64,000 bases of DNA from Hyparrhenia diplandra. Lineage: Eukaryota > Streptophyta > Magnoliopsida > Poales > Poaceae. Positions 9,905-21,734 of this stretch are shown here, piece by piece; position 1 is the first letter of the stretch, and each line of letters begins with the position of its first letter. The position numbers and the translations under genes were made by a program. Below the pieces are notes generated by a model that had not been told where the DNA came from, ran no database searches, and was given only the letters and a program-made list of their open reading frames with translations. Location: assembly GCA_015847255.1 (NCBI GenBank), contig JADLZK010006429.1, positions 62,001 through 126,000 on the forward strand, given 5' to 3'.

Positions 9905-11639
9905 GGCTGGGGCTGGGGTGCAGGCGTGCAGCGGTGGTGCTTCGCCTGATCGCCTCGCTCTGGTTGCCAGGCCTAGCTAGCTTGCATTGGCTGGCAGCTG
10001 GACGCTTTTTCACGGACGCCCCGTGGCCCCTCTGGCGCCGGCTGGGGTTGCTGGACCTCTTGTATTTCTAGTTCTTGTTCACTAGCGGACACGGACAGGG
10101 AAGGTCGGAAACTCCGAAGGTCGTGCTAGGGGTTTTTCTTGAAATGTACGGAGTATGTATGTATGTAATAAATAATGCTGACGAATGTATCCGAGATCAG
10201 GAACCGTGTGTTTTTCCCAAGTTCACTAGAATGCGTCGATGGTTCAAATTGTTTTTCCTATTTTTGTTTCTGTATACAGAGGAAGCAACGATCAGATCAG
10301 GAAGCCCAAAAGTGACGTAGGTCATCATAGGTTAAAATCCTAAAATAATTGCCTCTGGGGCAGTATATAAAAATTTGACAAATGCTACCTCTCAACCAGT
10401 TGATTCTGAGCTGCTGTCAACAGGTTTTTTGGCCATTCGTTTTGCGTCCGCCGATGGCCCTTGCCATCTGATGGCCTCCACCCCGATGGCCCTGCCTCCG
10501 GCCGGGTTCGTCCTCGAGCGCAGACCCACGAGCACTCTGGCCTCCAGCGCCGCTGCACTCTCTATCCTCTTTATATCTCCCGCCGCCGCTCCTCTCCGTG
10601 GACGACACGCAGGCGCTGGGCCACCGAGACGTGAACCCCAGAGGTGGAGGTGGAGGAGCTCAGAGCAGCTAAGAAATCCTGCGGTGGGAGCCATTGTGTG
10701 ATGCAATGGGATGCGAAAGGAGTGGAATGGTAAAGGAGGGAAGGAAAGGGGATTTGCTCCTATTGGCAAGTCGGCATATATAAAAATTGGCATAATTTGT
10801 GTTGTTTTTGGATTTTTTTTGCATAATTTATGATTAATTTGACAACATTTGTGAACAATTTGACATATATTTTTCTGGTGTTTGGAAATCGCAGAAATAA
10901 TTTTAAATTTTTTATGAAAAATTACATATAACTTTATTATTCCATATTATGTCAGTTTGTCTAATAAAATGCACGAAACAAAATCATTATAAATATAGTA
11001 ATAAGGTGGTGAACATATATAGCTATAAAATAGTGTTAGCATATGGACAAAAATTTGATTGATGGAAGGAGCTAAAACAACTAGTTATTGGCTAAGACAT
11101 ACTCTAAAAAATCTGGGCATAAGTAACACGTACAGTAACAAGATGACATGAAGTATAACATATTAATAAGCGCGGTTTTTTTTTTTCTGAAAGGGTCAGC
11201 AATGATAAACACTTGCCATATACATTTAATAGCTGAGGTGAATTTGTCTGTACAGGGTTATATCGATGCATAAACAAAAATCTGTGGGGTTTACAATGTG
11301 CGAACTCTGTATGCACCGTGCGCCGTAGTCAACTACAAGTTTTTATACCATAATACAATATATTATCATACCTGCGAAACCACGATCAATTTTTTTTGTC
11401 CAGATCCGTGGAACTTTTCATACAAGGTGGCACTCATTTAATCTCTACATTGTCCTGAACCTCCTGCAATATCACCTACGCCACGTCGGATCCGGTGGGG
11501 CCCGCCAGCGCTTTCTTTTCTCCGATTGGTTGGCTTCTTCAAGGGCGTTTTCCGTGGCCCTGGTTCAGCCACATCTCCACCTAGAAAGGTGTTTTAGTTT
11601 CACCCGCTCCAGTCGCCGTCCTCCCCTGTCTCTATCCAA
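9905..11639. other. Intergenic interval with a shared dispersed repeat
   Basis: No gene is supported. The stretch at about 10268-10355 (GGAAGCCCAA..., CCTAAAATAATTGC) matches 5003-5068 in the same orientation with small gaps, which shows a dispersed repeat. The 10390-10700 block is moderately GC-rich and gives overlapping open frames on both strands, none with a recognisable domain. The part from 10780 to 11640 is AT-rich. Confidence 0.45.
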
Positions 11640-12285
11640 CCCTTCGGCTTCTTGCTCCGTCGCCCTCGTCTTCGCCTCCGTCCTCACCTAATTCCCGGGG
11701 CGGCTCGCCGGCGGCCGCCTCCCCCTCCGCTGACCCCCCGCGCGGCTCGGCCTCCATGCCTTGGAGGTCGAGGAGGTCACCGGTCCAGTTTCAACCCTAA
11801 CCCTAGCCCTCCCCATCCTTTCTCGCGGTGGCGGCTCTGGGCGTGGTGTGCGTTGCCATGGCGCCCCAGCGCCTCCCCGGCGGGCGCGGCGCGGCGCCCG
11901 CGTACCCGGCTCCAGGCACCGCGAGCATCGCCCGGCTATGGTCTTTGGCGATAGGGCCTCGGGCGGTGGCATCCGGGCGCGATACCCTAGTGCTGTCGGC
12001 CCCATCCCATCAAGCTCGGCGCTGACCGCCCCCGCAAAAACAACGGCGCGGACGCCAGGAGGTTGACACACACGCTTCGTGCCTGTCTTACCTTCGGCGT
12101 CCTTCCTTTTTGTTGGTTCTTCGAGGATTATTCTCAGGTCCGTTGTTCGTGTTTCGTTCTATTTCGTTATTGCAGTCCACCGAGATGCAAAGCTATTCCT
12201 GATGGATGCTGCTGTGTTGTAGTACAGTTAGAGGCAGTGAATTTGTGTTTGTTCAATTGCTAATTGTGTGGTTTTTTCCCTGCAG
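11640..12285 (+). other. GC-rich 5'-region-like block upstream of exon-like segments
   Basis: A GC-rich block with pyrimidine-rich leader sequence (many CTCC and CCCTAA stretches) from about 11640 to 12060 turns into intron-like, T-rich DNA. It looks like the 5' end of a plant gene or a captured copy of one. Several overlapping Arg/Pro/Gly-rich frames exist on both strands, and none can be preferred. Confidence 0.3.
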
Positions 12286-12402
12286 CATTGTTTCTGGCAG
12301 TGCGACACATCTGCCTCTATCATGTCTGAAGGCTTGGATGATTTGGGAGAAAAGAGTGATTGTCAGGTTTGTTGGCGGTGCTTGCTCATTTATTGTTTTT
12401 AG

Positions 12403-12522
12403 AGATTGAAGGTGCAAGTGGAGGATATGATTTTACAGGTGGTGATCAGGCAATGACAAGAATCCCGAGTATCCGGGTCCCTGTGCCGAGTAAAGACTAC
12501 ATTGTTCACATGTTACCAAGGT
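12403..12522 (+). pseudogene. Exon-like segment of an unidentified gene
   Basis: After a good acceptor (TTATTGTTTTTAG) an open stretch of about 40 codons reads IEGASGGYDFTGGDQAMTRI, then PSIRVPVPSKDYIVHMLPR, and ends at CCAAG followed by GT. The composition is protein-like, but I cannot name the family. A preceding segment (12286-12366, after TTCCCTGCAG) also looks exonic. The gap between them is only about 36 bp, too short for a plant intron, so the locus is probably degraded. A further small exon-like piece (GIGRIFEKAAGFQ, about 15461-15501, then GT) lies downstream. Confidence 0.35.
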
Positions 12523-15500
12523 CTGCTATATGAGATCTCTCTATTGGTGGTCAGATGTCCTATATGATGTTTTGGTTTTGTGCAGATCAAAGTAGGTGCT
12601 ACTCCCATTTTCCTGTAATAGTGATGATCTCGTGTTTCAGTGTTATATTTGCCATGCTTAATTCACCTCGGATTAGTAGGTTAGTTACTTAGTTTCCATT
12701 TTTTTAGTTTTTGAATGGAGTTCTTATTGCTGAATGGAGTTCCTATTGCAACTTGATTAACCTTCCTGATCAATCCTTATACATATTCTTTTTCCATTTA
12801 AGTAAAGGCTTCTTTTTCCTGTAATAAAATAGTCCTATTAAATTTATTTCTTTGCATTGAGTTATAGCTTTTGGTTTCCCCACAGAATGTTGAACAGCTA
12901 AAAAGGTAATTGTTGTTTACAAAGCAAAGATGCAGACGCTTTTTTACGAGTGTGTGAGAGGATTATGTTCGTTTTTTTTTATTTATAATGCCTCCATATG
13001 ATGATTTTTAGTTGTATAGTTCAGTAATACATTGCCTGTGTGCATTGATGATTTCTGTTGCCTAGACCTTCATAAACCATAGCCTAAAAAAGCATTGTGG
13101 TCTTCTTTCAGCTATTAGAGGGTGTGTAGACATGTTCTTATTAGTCGTTATATTACAGAAAAGGACTGAGATTGAGCTTTCCTTGTGCAAGTTACAGTGT
13201 ATGCTGCCGCTTAGCCAACACCGAAACAAATGAACCAAAAGGCCATCAGGGTATAATCGTTTGTCGTTTATTATTTGGAAATTACTGTTTCACATTTTAT
13301 GTAGCAAATCATTAAGTTTACAAAACTAAAATGAAGTTTTGTTATCTGGAACATTATACCAGTTTCATGATAGTCCTATGCATAAAAAGCTAGCTGTTAT
13401 TCCCCTCTAAGATTCCATGAGAACGTTGTTTCATAGACATCTTCATATGTCTGAACACTGTGAAGAATTATGACAACTTTAATAGAACCTAATGTTATGA
13501 CAAGAAATGGCGCCACCTTGAACTTTGCCCTGTAACAAAACAGTAGTTGCTGGGGTCTATCAAGTATTTAGTATTAAGTTTTATTGATCACAGATAGTCA
13601 AAAAATAATAGTTGGAAAATAGCAACATTAATACTGGCCAATAAAAATATATGGGTACCTGCAATATTGTATATCCTTTGTTAATAGCATGTAAAGTATA
13701 TATACATTGTCAGGCAAAGGAATGCATCCACAGAACTATATATTGGAGAAACATGCTTAATCATTCATTAACCACATCTCTTCAATTTCAGGTTTTCGAA
13801 TCACTTATTCACTTGGCAGGCATAAAACAGCGGGTCATAATCCTTCGATATATACCAGTATGACGTCGCTTTCAGAGTAAGTGTTTGTGTTTATGCCGTC
13901 TGTATCCCTGAGTTGGTTTTCAAATAGGTGTGAATGCTATATGTCGCCTTTGACTGCTTTGTCTATAGAGTTTCTTGTGTGCCTAATTACTCAGATTATT
14001 TGTCGATACTTCCAGTCGTATCTTAATTCATTATTAGCATTACTAAAAATTGGGGATATCAAATGGTAATGCCTCTGAGTTTGCCACCATAATGATTTAA
14101 AAAAATCTGAAAATCTAAGGTTCGTTTAAGAAAAAATATTCCATTGGGAATATCTGCTGCCTTGTGTAGTGCCATCTGCTACTATTGTTGTTGATTCCTT
14201 TGTTATCACAACCTTGGCAGCAGTTCCTACGACCTGATTGTCAGCCTTGTTTATCACTAACCCAACTTCTTCTCTGATGATAGTGCCTGCGTGGAGGATG
14301 GCCAATGAAAAGGAGATCAGTTGGCACCAAAAACAAAAAAAAAAAAGGTATATCAAATCATAACTAAAGATAAAGTTCACCTTCAGTGAGAGTAGCAATG
14401 TCATCAAGATATCAAGTGTGGGTGATGGCATGGGAGATATCCGAGCAGGACGCGGAGCAGCAGCAGCTTTCCCGATAGCAGTGAAGTGTGGGCGATGGGA
14501 CGGGAAATATCCGAGGAGGACACAGAGCAGGTGCTTAAATCAACAAAACGAGGTCACTTGCTATTAAATAATTTTTTTTTTTGCCTCTGTGTTGACTTTG
14601 ATACCCACTGAAACTTGCATATTTCTGCTACCTCGCTTTTTGTCAGCTTAGTTACAGTTGTGTATTCTTTATTACTAATAACTGCCACTTCTGTACCCAT
14701 AGGCGTCGGCCTTGTTTAACTATGCCAGATCCTGCTACCTTCCTGTCTAGGTATAACATTCGTCTCACTGATGTTGTTACCTTTTTGCTGTCCAAAAATT
14801 ATTTGATTCCAAACTAATTTTAGGTAATGCAACAATCGTGGTCAATCCCTCATTTTTTCTTCACCTCAAGCTTCACTATGTGTCCATCCTTTTTGCCAAC
14901 ATTGTTATAGTTACAGGTTTAAAATCCCATATTTCTACAAATCTGTGGATGCTCCTCCTGGTTTTGCTTGTCAGAAGAACAACAATCCTTTTTTTCCTGA
15001 ATAACTGGAACTTGCTATTAAATATATATATATATATATTTTTTTTTTTGCCTCTGTGTCGACTTTGATACTCACTGAAACTTACATATTTCTCTTTTCC
15101 ATGATTCTTTTCATCAGCAGGAAAAAAAAAATGGAAGAAAAAAAAAAAAAAAGCTCTCTATCTCAGACACTCCAAGCGATGCACAAGTCTGACTGTTTTA
15201 CACTTATTGATGTGAGTGAAGGTTTGTAATTTTCTATCTATCTTTATTGCATAATGCTTGTCTGTAGTTTGTGTGTATTTTTTTGTCTGAAACATATTTT
15301 TATTTTCCTTAAAACATATTATTGTGTAACCACTTTTTTCGCTTGCAGCAAATGTTCGTTCTGAATTTTGATCTTTGCTACTAACACTCTTTGGTTGCTC
15401 TTTTTGTTCCAAATGTTTTAAAATGGGATAGGCAGTTGCACTCTTCTATGGTCATGTGCAGCGGCATAGGAAGGATTTTTGAAAAGGCCGCGGGCTTTCA

Positions 15501-15648
15501 GGTTAGTTAAACAGTTTATATCCTTTGTTTGGAAATGTGGTTTATGATAGCAGGTTGTCAGTTTTGCCATTCCTGGAAGAATATGTTCAGTTCACTTACT
15601 CTGTAATGAATGCTAATGCCTGCCAGTAAGGAACAAATTTGTATTAGC
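12523..15648. other. T-rich, intron-like interval with local duplications
   Basis: No gene is supported. Two local duplications are visible. GTGTGGGYGATGGSAYGGGA followed by ATATCCGAG occurs at about 14416 and 14487. An 88-bp stretch (ACTTGCTATTAAATA, T-run, GCCTCTGTGT, GACTTTGATAC) occurs at about 14556-14640 and again at about 15010-15095. Poly(A) and (AT)n runs lie near 15020-15150. Confidence 0.5.
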
Positions 15649-15665
15649 GTTCACCTTATGGATGC

Positions 15666-15769
15666 CCTTTTTTTGTGTTCCTTTTATTCTTGTTTCCTAT
15701 GGGTTTCATCTCTAGCCTACTCCAACTAGCTTGGGACAAAAGGCTATTGTTGTTGTTGTTGTTGTTGTT
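15666..15769 (+). mobile_element. Au-like SINE, 5'-truncated copy
   Basis: A 104-bp insertion ending TAGCCTACTCCAACTAGCTT, GGGACAAAAGGCTA and (TTG)n. This is, from memory, the characteristic 3' end of the plant Au SINE family. It is flanked by 17-bp direct repeats GTTCACCTTATGGATGC (15649-15665 and 15770-15786), the target duplication left by LINE-type reverse transcription. The tRNA-related 5' head is absent, so the copy is truncated. Confidence 0.82.
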
Positions 15770-15786
15770 GTTCACCTTATGGATGC

Positions 15787-17764
15787 ACACAAACATTCCT
15801 CAACATGCTGCAGACAGCTGTGTTAGGTCAGTGGCAACAAAAGTTCACCTTACCACAAAATAGGCAACATATGTGGTGTTTAGGTTACAATATATGTGAT
15901 TTAGTTGCCACCACTTCATATCCTGATATGAAATTTTTAGTGTTACAACTTACACCATTCAGCAGTCCCTAAAATATATGTACAATATGCTCCATAGTTT
16001 GAGCTGGTGCAAGAGTATTAACATTAGCTGTGTTAAAATAAGCTACGTCTGGTGGAAGTGCCAACTAAGTAGGCATGGTCCTGCTTTTGTATCTTAAAAA
16101 ACAAGCATATATTGAATTTTAGATTGCATCGATAGGAATCGGGGAACAAAATATGCATGTTTTCTACCTGTTTTCTTGTGGATTTCGTTTGCCAAAGCGT
16201 TTGAGATAGTTAGATTGATGCTTAGTCATCGTACCAATGTGATTCTTAAACTCTCAATTGAACTTCTTGGTAGCCTACTTTTTCATGCCGCTTAGCTTAG
16301 TTTTTGATGACATGAGTGATCCTATTTTTAGTTGATGCCATGTTTTACTGTATATGCTAATCAGAGAGCTAATGAAGATTTCCTAAAACTTTTGGTGTAC
16401 CACAGCGCACATCCTCTACCGTTTATAACATACTGTTTACTTTGGTTCTATGCAGGTAGATTCCTTGCTTGGTGACTACTAAAAAAAAATGCCTCTGGTG
16501 AAATGCAATATGGTACAGAGATGGCTAAAAAAGCACTGAAATCTTTATACCTATAATGTCGTATCGAATCCAGTTGATGCATGAACATATAACTATATAA
16601 GACATAACAAGATGAAAATAGTCATCAGTAGAACTGTCGGTGAGGACTTTCAGATCTATTAGCTCGTGAAATTTCATTATTTTCTATTGTCGGTTTGATC
16701 TGTCCAGATTTGAGGTACCGTGCACAGATTTATATGCTCATAGGGTTTGGTTGTCAGATTGAAATCTGGTTCGTTAGACAATACACATACACACACCATT
16801 ACTTAGCTTGGATAGATTGTTTTAACAAAATACACATGCACACCATTATTATCCAAGAGATTGTTGTGTCTGCAGAGTAGGTTCTTTCAAGTCGAACCAT
16901 TGGTCTTCATATAACAAAATACACATGCACAGCATTGGTTTTCATTCTACCTCAGTGCCATGTACTGCAGCTAATTTCTTGATGGCCACCTACTGCATTT
17001 TTCCTGTTCTTCATATAAAATTATTCAACACCCCCCCCCCAAACATTATCCCCGGTTACTTATATGCTATATACACTTTCGGCGATAACTCCCATTTAGT
17101 TATGTGTATGCAGATGTCACTTCAGAATCCTCAATGGCCACGTCCAGCAGCAGCGAATATGGCTCATCCACGGAATAGATTCTTTTTCAGTCTCTGTCAA
17201 CGAAGGACAAAAAACTCTACCTCGCTTCAGATTATATAAAGTAGAATCAGCGTCGCACAAGACTTTTTGGGTATCAACCAAACACCATGGCAATGCCGAA
17301 GTACTTCCAGCTTACCTTACGTAATATCAATCCATAATGTTCTATACCCACCCTGTGTATAATTAACGAACAACAGAGGTTTATATCCACCAATACACTA
17401 CCCAACACAATGTAATTATTTGTATCTTAGTTCCTGTATAAATTAAAGTATCTACTTAACATCATGTTATCCTGACTGCGCGCGCAGGTGCGCGCGCCCT
17501 CTACTAGTCTCCAACAAATTTGTGTACAAAATCAGTTTGGGCTCAAGCTAGAACTACATGCCAAGCCTTCCCATCAGGCATTAGCCCATGCGCTCTACTC
17601 AGGTCCCGCTCTGGCCTCCCACTCTCCCAGTGCCCAGTACCCCACACACACACATAATACCACATCGGCCACCCAGAGCTATGCGTGGAGGAAGGTACCT
17701 ACACAACGAAGGAGGACAATTCAGCTGGCTATGGCTTGGACTACTATAAACGGATAGTATCCAC
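15787..17764. other. AT-rich interval without a supported gene
   Basis: I see no coding exon that I would defend. A C-run lies at 17029-17040, and a short GCGCGCGCAGGTGCGCGCGC palindrome-like stretch at about 17478-17499. A small exon-like piece (MSLQNPQWPRPAAANMAHP) follows a TGCAG acceptor near 17115, but nothing supports it further. Confidence 0.4.
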
Positions 17765-18130
17765 AATGTTTAGGTCGGATATATCCGTATTTTTACCCGG
17801 ATTATCCGTATCCGCCGGATATTGATGATATCACATTTGTATTTGATATCCGCATAGAAATTTTTTACAATGCTTGGAGAAGCGTTGGGAAGCGTTTGAA
17901 AATTAATTTATGTGTCTATGAATAGTGGGCCCAATACGTCGGGAAACGTTGAGAAGTGTCAATGCGAAGCGTCGGGAAGCGTTGGCGTGTGTCTATGGTT
18001 GGTGGGCCCTATCCGCTGTAACGCTTCGAAATTGAGAAGGATTAGGCCGCAAAATATAAGAGTGGTAATTGCGTTTTTGTAATTCTTTTTTTTTTTTTTA
18101 CAAGGGCAAAACTGTACTTTCATAATTGTA
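17765..18130 (+). mobile_element. Left subterminal region of a hAT-like element family
   Basis: The stretch GGTCGGATATATCCG..., TTTTTTACAATGCTTGG and GAAGCGTTGGGAAGCGTTT, followed by a GGGCAAAA.TGT motif, is mirrored in inverted orientation at 32640-32850. There the complement reads GGATGAAAATGGTACGGATA, TTTTTACAATGC, AACGCTTCCC and GGGCATTTTGGTCATTGTG. CGTTGGGAAGCG-type motifs repeat four to five times, as in subterminal binding arrays of DNA transposons. Either these are the two ends of one 15-kb element or two related copies. No matching target duplication was found. Confidence 0.5.
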
Positions 18131-18219
18131 ATAATAATGTTGTGACTATAGAGTTATTAGGTTTTATGATTCAAGTAATATAGTTAGATGATTTATTTTG
18201 TTTCTAGGGTTTATTAGAG

Positions 18220-18660
18220 TTATTCTCGTCTCTTTTTCCCGATCGTCGGCCGCCATCGGCACCGCCACCCTCCGTTCTCTGAGGGAGCCGATGCGGAGAG
18301 CACGAGATCCATGCGGGATGTGGGGACCTCCTCTCCAAGCTCAACCCCATGGCCAAGGTGAAGGACCAGTGTGGCCGCCGCCCGTCACGGCGCCTCAGCG
18401 CGCACCCCATGGCCGAGAAGGAGGAAGGGCCGGCCCGCCGCCGCCATCGGGTCATCCGCCCACGCAGCGCACCCCATGGCCGAGGATGAGGAAGGGCCGG
18501 CCACCGCGAGCTGCCGTGTCGAGATGCCCCGTCGGTATCGGTTGCCCTTTTTGCCTGCTGCTACCTCCCGTTCTGAAGAAGCGGCCGGTGCGTTCAAGTT
18601 CGTTTGCTCTGCTCGCCACGTGCTGTGCGTCCGTGCTTCTTGGTTCAGGATCTCGTAAGC
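18220..18660 (+). other. GC-rich block with a 69-bp internal duplication
   Basis: A GC-rich island between AT-rich flanks. CGCACCCCATGGCCGAG..GAGGAAGGGCCGGCC occurs at about 18399 and 18468. It is open in several frames, and none is recognised. It may be a captured 5' gene region of the surrounding repeat block. Confidence 0.35.
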
Positions 18661-18953
18661 AATTTTGCTTTTTGTAATCTTAGTTCGCTGCAAGATTATA
18701 TGCTAGGCGTGACAGCCTTTTCCTAGGAACAAGAACTATTACAGTCTGAAATTTTCAACAACTTATAAATGCCACAAAATCAGTATTGTTTAAGTAAAGC
18801 CCGTGAGTTTCTGAATCCTCCAGGCCGCTCCAGCCTTCTAGGCGAATCACGAATCCTGCAGGGCAAAACATTTCTTAAATTTGCTTCAGATTAGTATGAC
18901 ATTTAATATTTCAGAAATGTACTGGTATGGGTTGGTAGTTGGTACTCGTACCG

Positions 18954-19320
18954 TTTTTTTTTTTTTTTTTTTTTTGAAGTGAGGGCATCCCTATTTCCAC
19001 TACTAGCAACGGAAATATAGAGTTTAAAAGACCACAGACTAAGCAAGAGCTAAGAAAGTTTCAGAGAAGCATAAAAGACACTGAGCTGCTCTCAGCGTTC
19101 CAAGAATTAACAGATAACTCCACTATTACAGACATAGTCATCAGCAACGCAAAAGACATATTAGAGTCGACTCAGCAGGGTCTCAACAACGAGATAGAAG
19201 GAAGCACAATGCTGAAGATTCATTTTGTTCAGTTTTTTTTGCTCTCTGCAAATTCAGAAAGTTTACTAGGAAGGTACGCCGGTCCGAGCGTGTGATGTCC
19301 CCAGTAAGTGCACAAAAATG
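18954..19320. other. Poly(T) run and following unassigned sequence
   Basis: A run of 22 T at about 18954-18975 is followed by about 300 bp of unassigned sequence (CCACTACTAGCAACGGAAA, AGTCGACTCAGCAGGGTC). A poly(T) run on the plus strand could be the tail of a retroelement inserted on the minus strand, but no flanking duplication was found. Confidence 0.3.
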
Positions 19321-19440
19321 AATTTATTCAATATATGAGGTTTCCTTCATAGATACCTATAAATGATTCAATGGGAGTGGTTCTCGGTATGCCAACTGAA
19401 TTTGTCCTCCAATTTTTTCAGGTTTCCTTAATTTATAAAT

Positions 19441-19969
19441 GGAAAAGTCTAAATTACTACCCTCAACTATGATCAAAGTCCAAATAACCCCTAAACTATA
19501 TTTTGGTTCATTTTACCCCTTAAACTATGTCATTCGGTCCAATTTGCCCCTTTGATGAAATTTCTCTTTTTTGTTTCTCCACACACAAGTGGAATCTTAA
19601 GTTGATTTTTAATAAGATGATAGCGGACATCATAACGTATGTGAGAAAAATATATCATCATTTTTTCATCATTATTTGATATGGTAAGATATTTACTAAT
19701 AAATTCATCCTTGAAATTAAAATTATACAAAAAGATATTGATGAAAATTCAAAATATATTTTATTAAAATGGATTGTGATATCCACTACCACCATGCAAA
19801 ATTTTAAATTAAGATTCTTTTTTTATATGTGGTGGAATAAAAGAGCAAATTTTGTCGAGGGATAAAATGAACCAAAAGATATAGTTTAGGGGGTAAAATG
19901 AACCAAAACATAGTTTAGGGGTTATTCAGACTTTGGTCATAGTTGAGGGTAGTAATTTAGATTTTTTCC
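19441..19969. mobile_element. Mutator-type MITE with long terminal inverted repeats
   Basis: A 529-bp element. Its ends GGAAAAGTCTAAATTACTAC / GTAGTAATTTAGATTTTTTC continue inward as inverted repeats of roughly 100 bp (CCTCAACTATGATCAAAGTC, AACCCCTAAACTAT). It is flanked by perfect 9-bp duplications TTTATAAAT (19432-19440 and 19970-19978). Long inverted repeats with a 9-bp duplication are diagnostic of Mutator-like elements. The interior is AT-rich and non-coding. Confidence 0.88.
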
Positions 19970-20601
19970 TTTATAAATTTGTTACTGTTATATATCTGAA
20001 GCCTGCAAACTTACTTGTTAGTTCTATCTAACATCCCATTTCGGTTGGCATTATCTTCTCTCTTTTATCACTAGCATCATCCTGAGTGCAAAAGGTTTTG
20101 TGGCTAGCATATATGTTGGTCACATTTCAATTGCTCCTTTGTTGTTGACAGATTGATTCATTGGTAAATTTATGACGTGATGAACATCTGTTGTATCACT
20201 ATCCAGGTTCCCATTGCCATAGGGAACTTTTTCATCTGTTCAATTGCTGTACGAATGGTCTTGGAGCTTATCATCATGTATTTTGTATCCAACACAAGGC
20301 TTACATACAGGAATTGACACTCTGTGCTTGCAAATATTCTGTTTGTTGATAAACAGAAGTGGTGTGACTGGTGTCTGAATGCATGGGATTCCTTAAAAGC
20401 ATAACAATGTCTGCTATTCTTTTCTTTGAAGGCATCACATGCATGGAGCCTAAGCTACATCAAGCAAAAATATGTACTACCTTGTTTCCAGACTGGTGTC
20501 CTGTAGTTTCAGACTGCTTCAAGAAAATGCATTGACCATTTACTTTGGCAGCACCATATTAATGACCAATCTAACATACTGGTAGCATGCTACTTTTGCA
20601 G

Positions 20602-20770
20602 GTGCAAGGATCAGGTGAATTCACCAAAGAAGGGTTACAAGTTTACAAACCAGCCTCTCAAGGACCTAGGAATCAAGTTCACCCCAGTGGATGAATACCT
20701 GTATGAAGCAGTAAAATCCCTGCAACAAAAGGGATTCCTCCAGAAGGTAATAACAAAGAACACTGTGTGA
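20602..20770 (+). pseudogene. Cinnamoyl-CoA reductase-like last exon, captured fragment
   Basis: After the acceptor CTTTTGCAG one frame runs open to a stop at 20768-20770. It reads KKGYKFTNQPLKDLGIKFTP, then VDEYLYEAVKSLQQKGFL. This is the conserved C-terminal end of plant cinnamoyl-CoA reductase and related short-chain reductases (family pattern YKFSNQKLKDLGLEFTP..LYDTVKSLQEKG). CCR makes monolignol aldehydes from cinnamoyl-CoA esters using NADPH. The cofactor-binding domain and the NWYCY motif are absent, and I found no other CCR exon nearby. The piece lies inside the repeat block bounded by related ends at 17.8 and 32.8 kb, so a captured exon is likelier than a working gene. Confidence 0.7.
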
Positions 20771-21090
20771 AGATCACTTGAACAAGCATTGAAGAGTGGT
20801 ATCACAGTTTGCATTTCATACATTCCAACTTTCCTTGGAAGAAGAAAAAAAGGTGAAAACAGGATATTCATAACAAAACAATGGTCTAAATATCGTAAGC
20901 AGAATGAGAAAATGCCACCATGTACAACAGAATCTGCATAACGTGCAATGACGTAGTGGTAGCTTGTGTTAATTGTACTGGGAATCTCAGTTTTGGTGAC
21001 CTAAACTGTAGAATAATTGATGCTGCAAGTTCATGCATTCTTCCCTGCCGCACAGGGTCGCCCCTTTTGATGATCCTGTTCGGCTTGTTG

Positions 21091-21335
21091 TTTTCTTTTT
21101 TGAGAATTACACACAAGCATAACGCAGACACTCACAACACGCACGCACACTCTCCCCCTAAGAACACACGCACGCTAAAACCCTACCCCTATGAGCACCT
21201 CCGAAGGACTGGAGCACCGGCAGGTCCAGAGATTCGAAAGTCACCATGGGCGTCGTCGCCGACGGAACGTTTACCACTTAATGCATAACGCCGGAAAATC
21301 CTGGGAAAATAATTGGATTTGAACCCCTGGTGGTA
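21091..21335 (-). mobile_element. Grass tRNA-derived SINE-like repeat
   Basis: On the minus strand the unit starts near a box-B-like GGTTCAAATCC (21315-21325). It runs through CTTTCGAATCTCTGGACC, TCCTTCGGAGGTGCTCATAG and GGGTAGGG, then a GTGTGCGTG-rich part, and ends ATTCTCAAAAAAG. From memory this order is common in a short repeat found throughout grasses. The A-rich 3' end and box-B-like sequence suit a SINE. No target duplication was established. Confidence 0.55.
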
Positions 21336-21734
21336 TTCGTAGTTCATAAAATCATTGCAGAAGCTTGGTCTCTTCAATTTATTGAATTCTTCTTGATGAC
21401 TTTTGGGGCAGCTCTGTTTGAAGTCTGCTTACTGATGTACTTCTGGAAACTAACGTATTTAGTTACTGTACAGCAACGCAACCCCATTTCCATACTTCAG
21501 ATCCTCCCAGCGGTAGCTGCTGGCTGTGTTTCTCTGAATTCTCAGGTTTTTTGAGGCATTGAAATATATTATTAGAGAATAACGAGACTGCATTGTAATC
21601 TAAGTTTGTTTTAGCATTGTAATTGCTTGTGGCATATGGCTCATTTTGTAACCAATGTTCGAGGCAATGTGGAATGAATGCAGAAACAGATTGATAAAGT
21701 TGGTTATGTCTCATGTCAAGAAACAAAAAGCAAA

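Noticed and set aside
10375..10793. Open frames on both strands near 10.4-10.8 kb
   Set aside because: Overlapping frames, no domain, no splice or promoter context.
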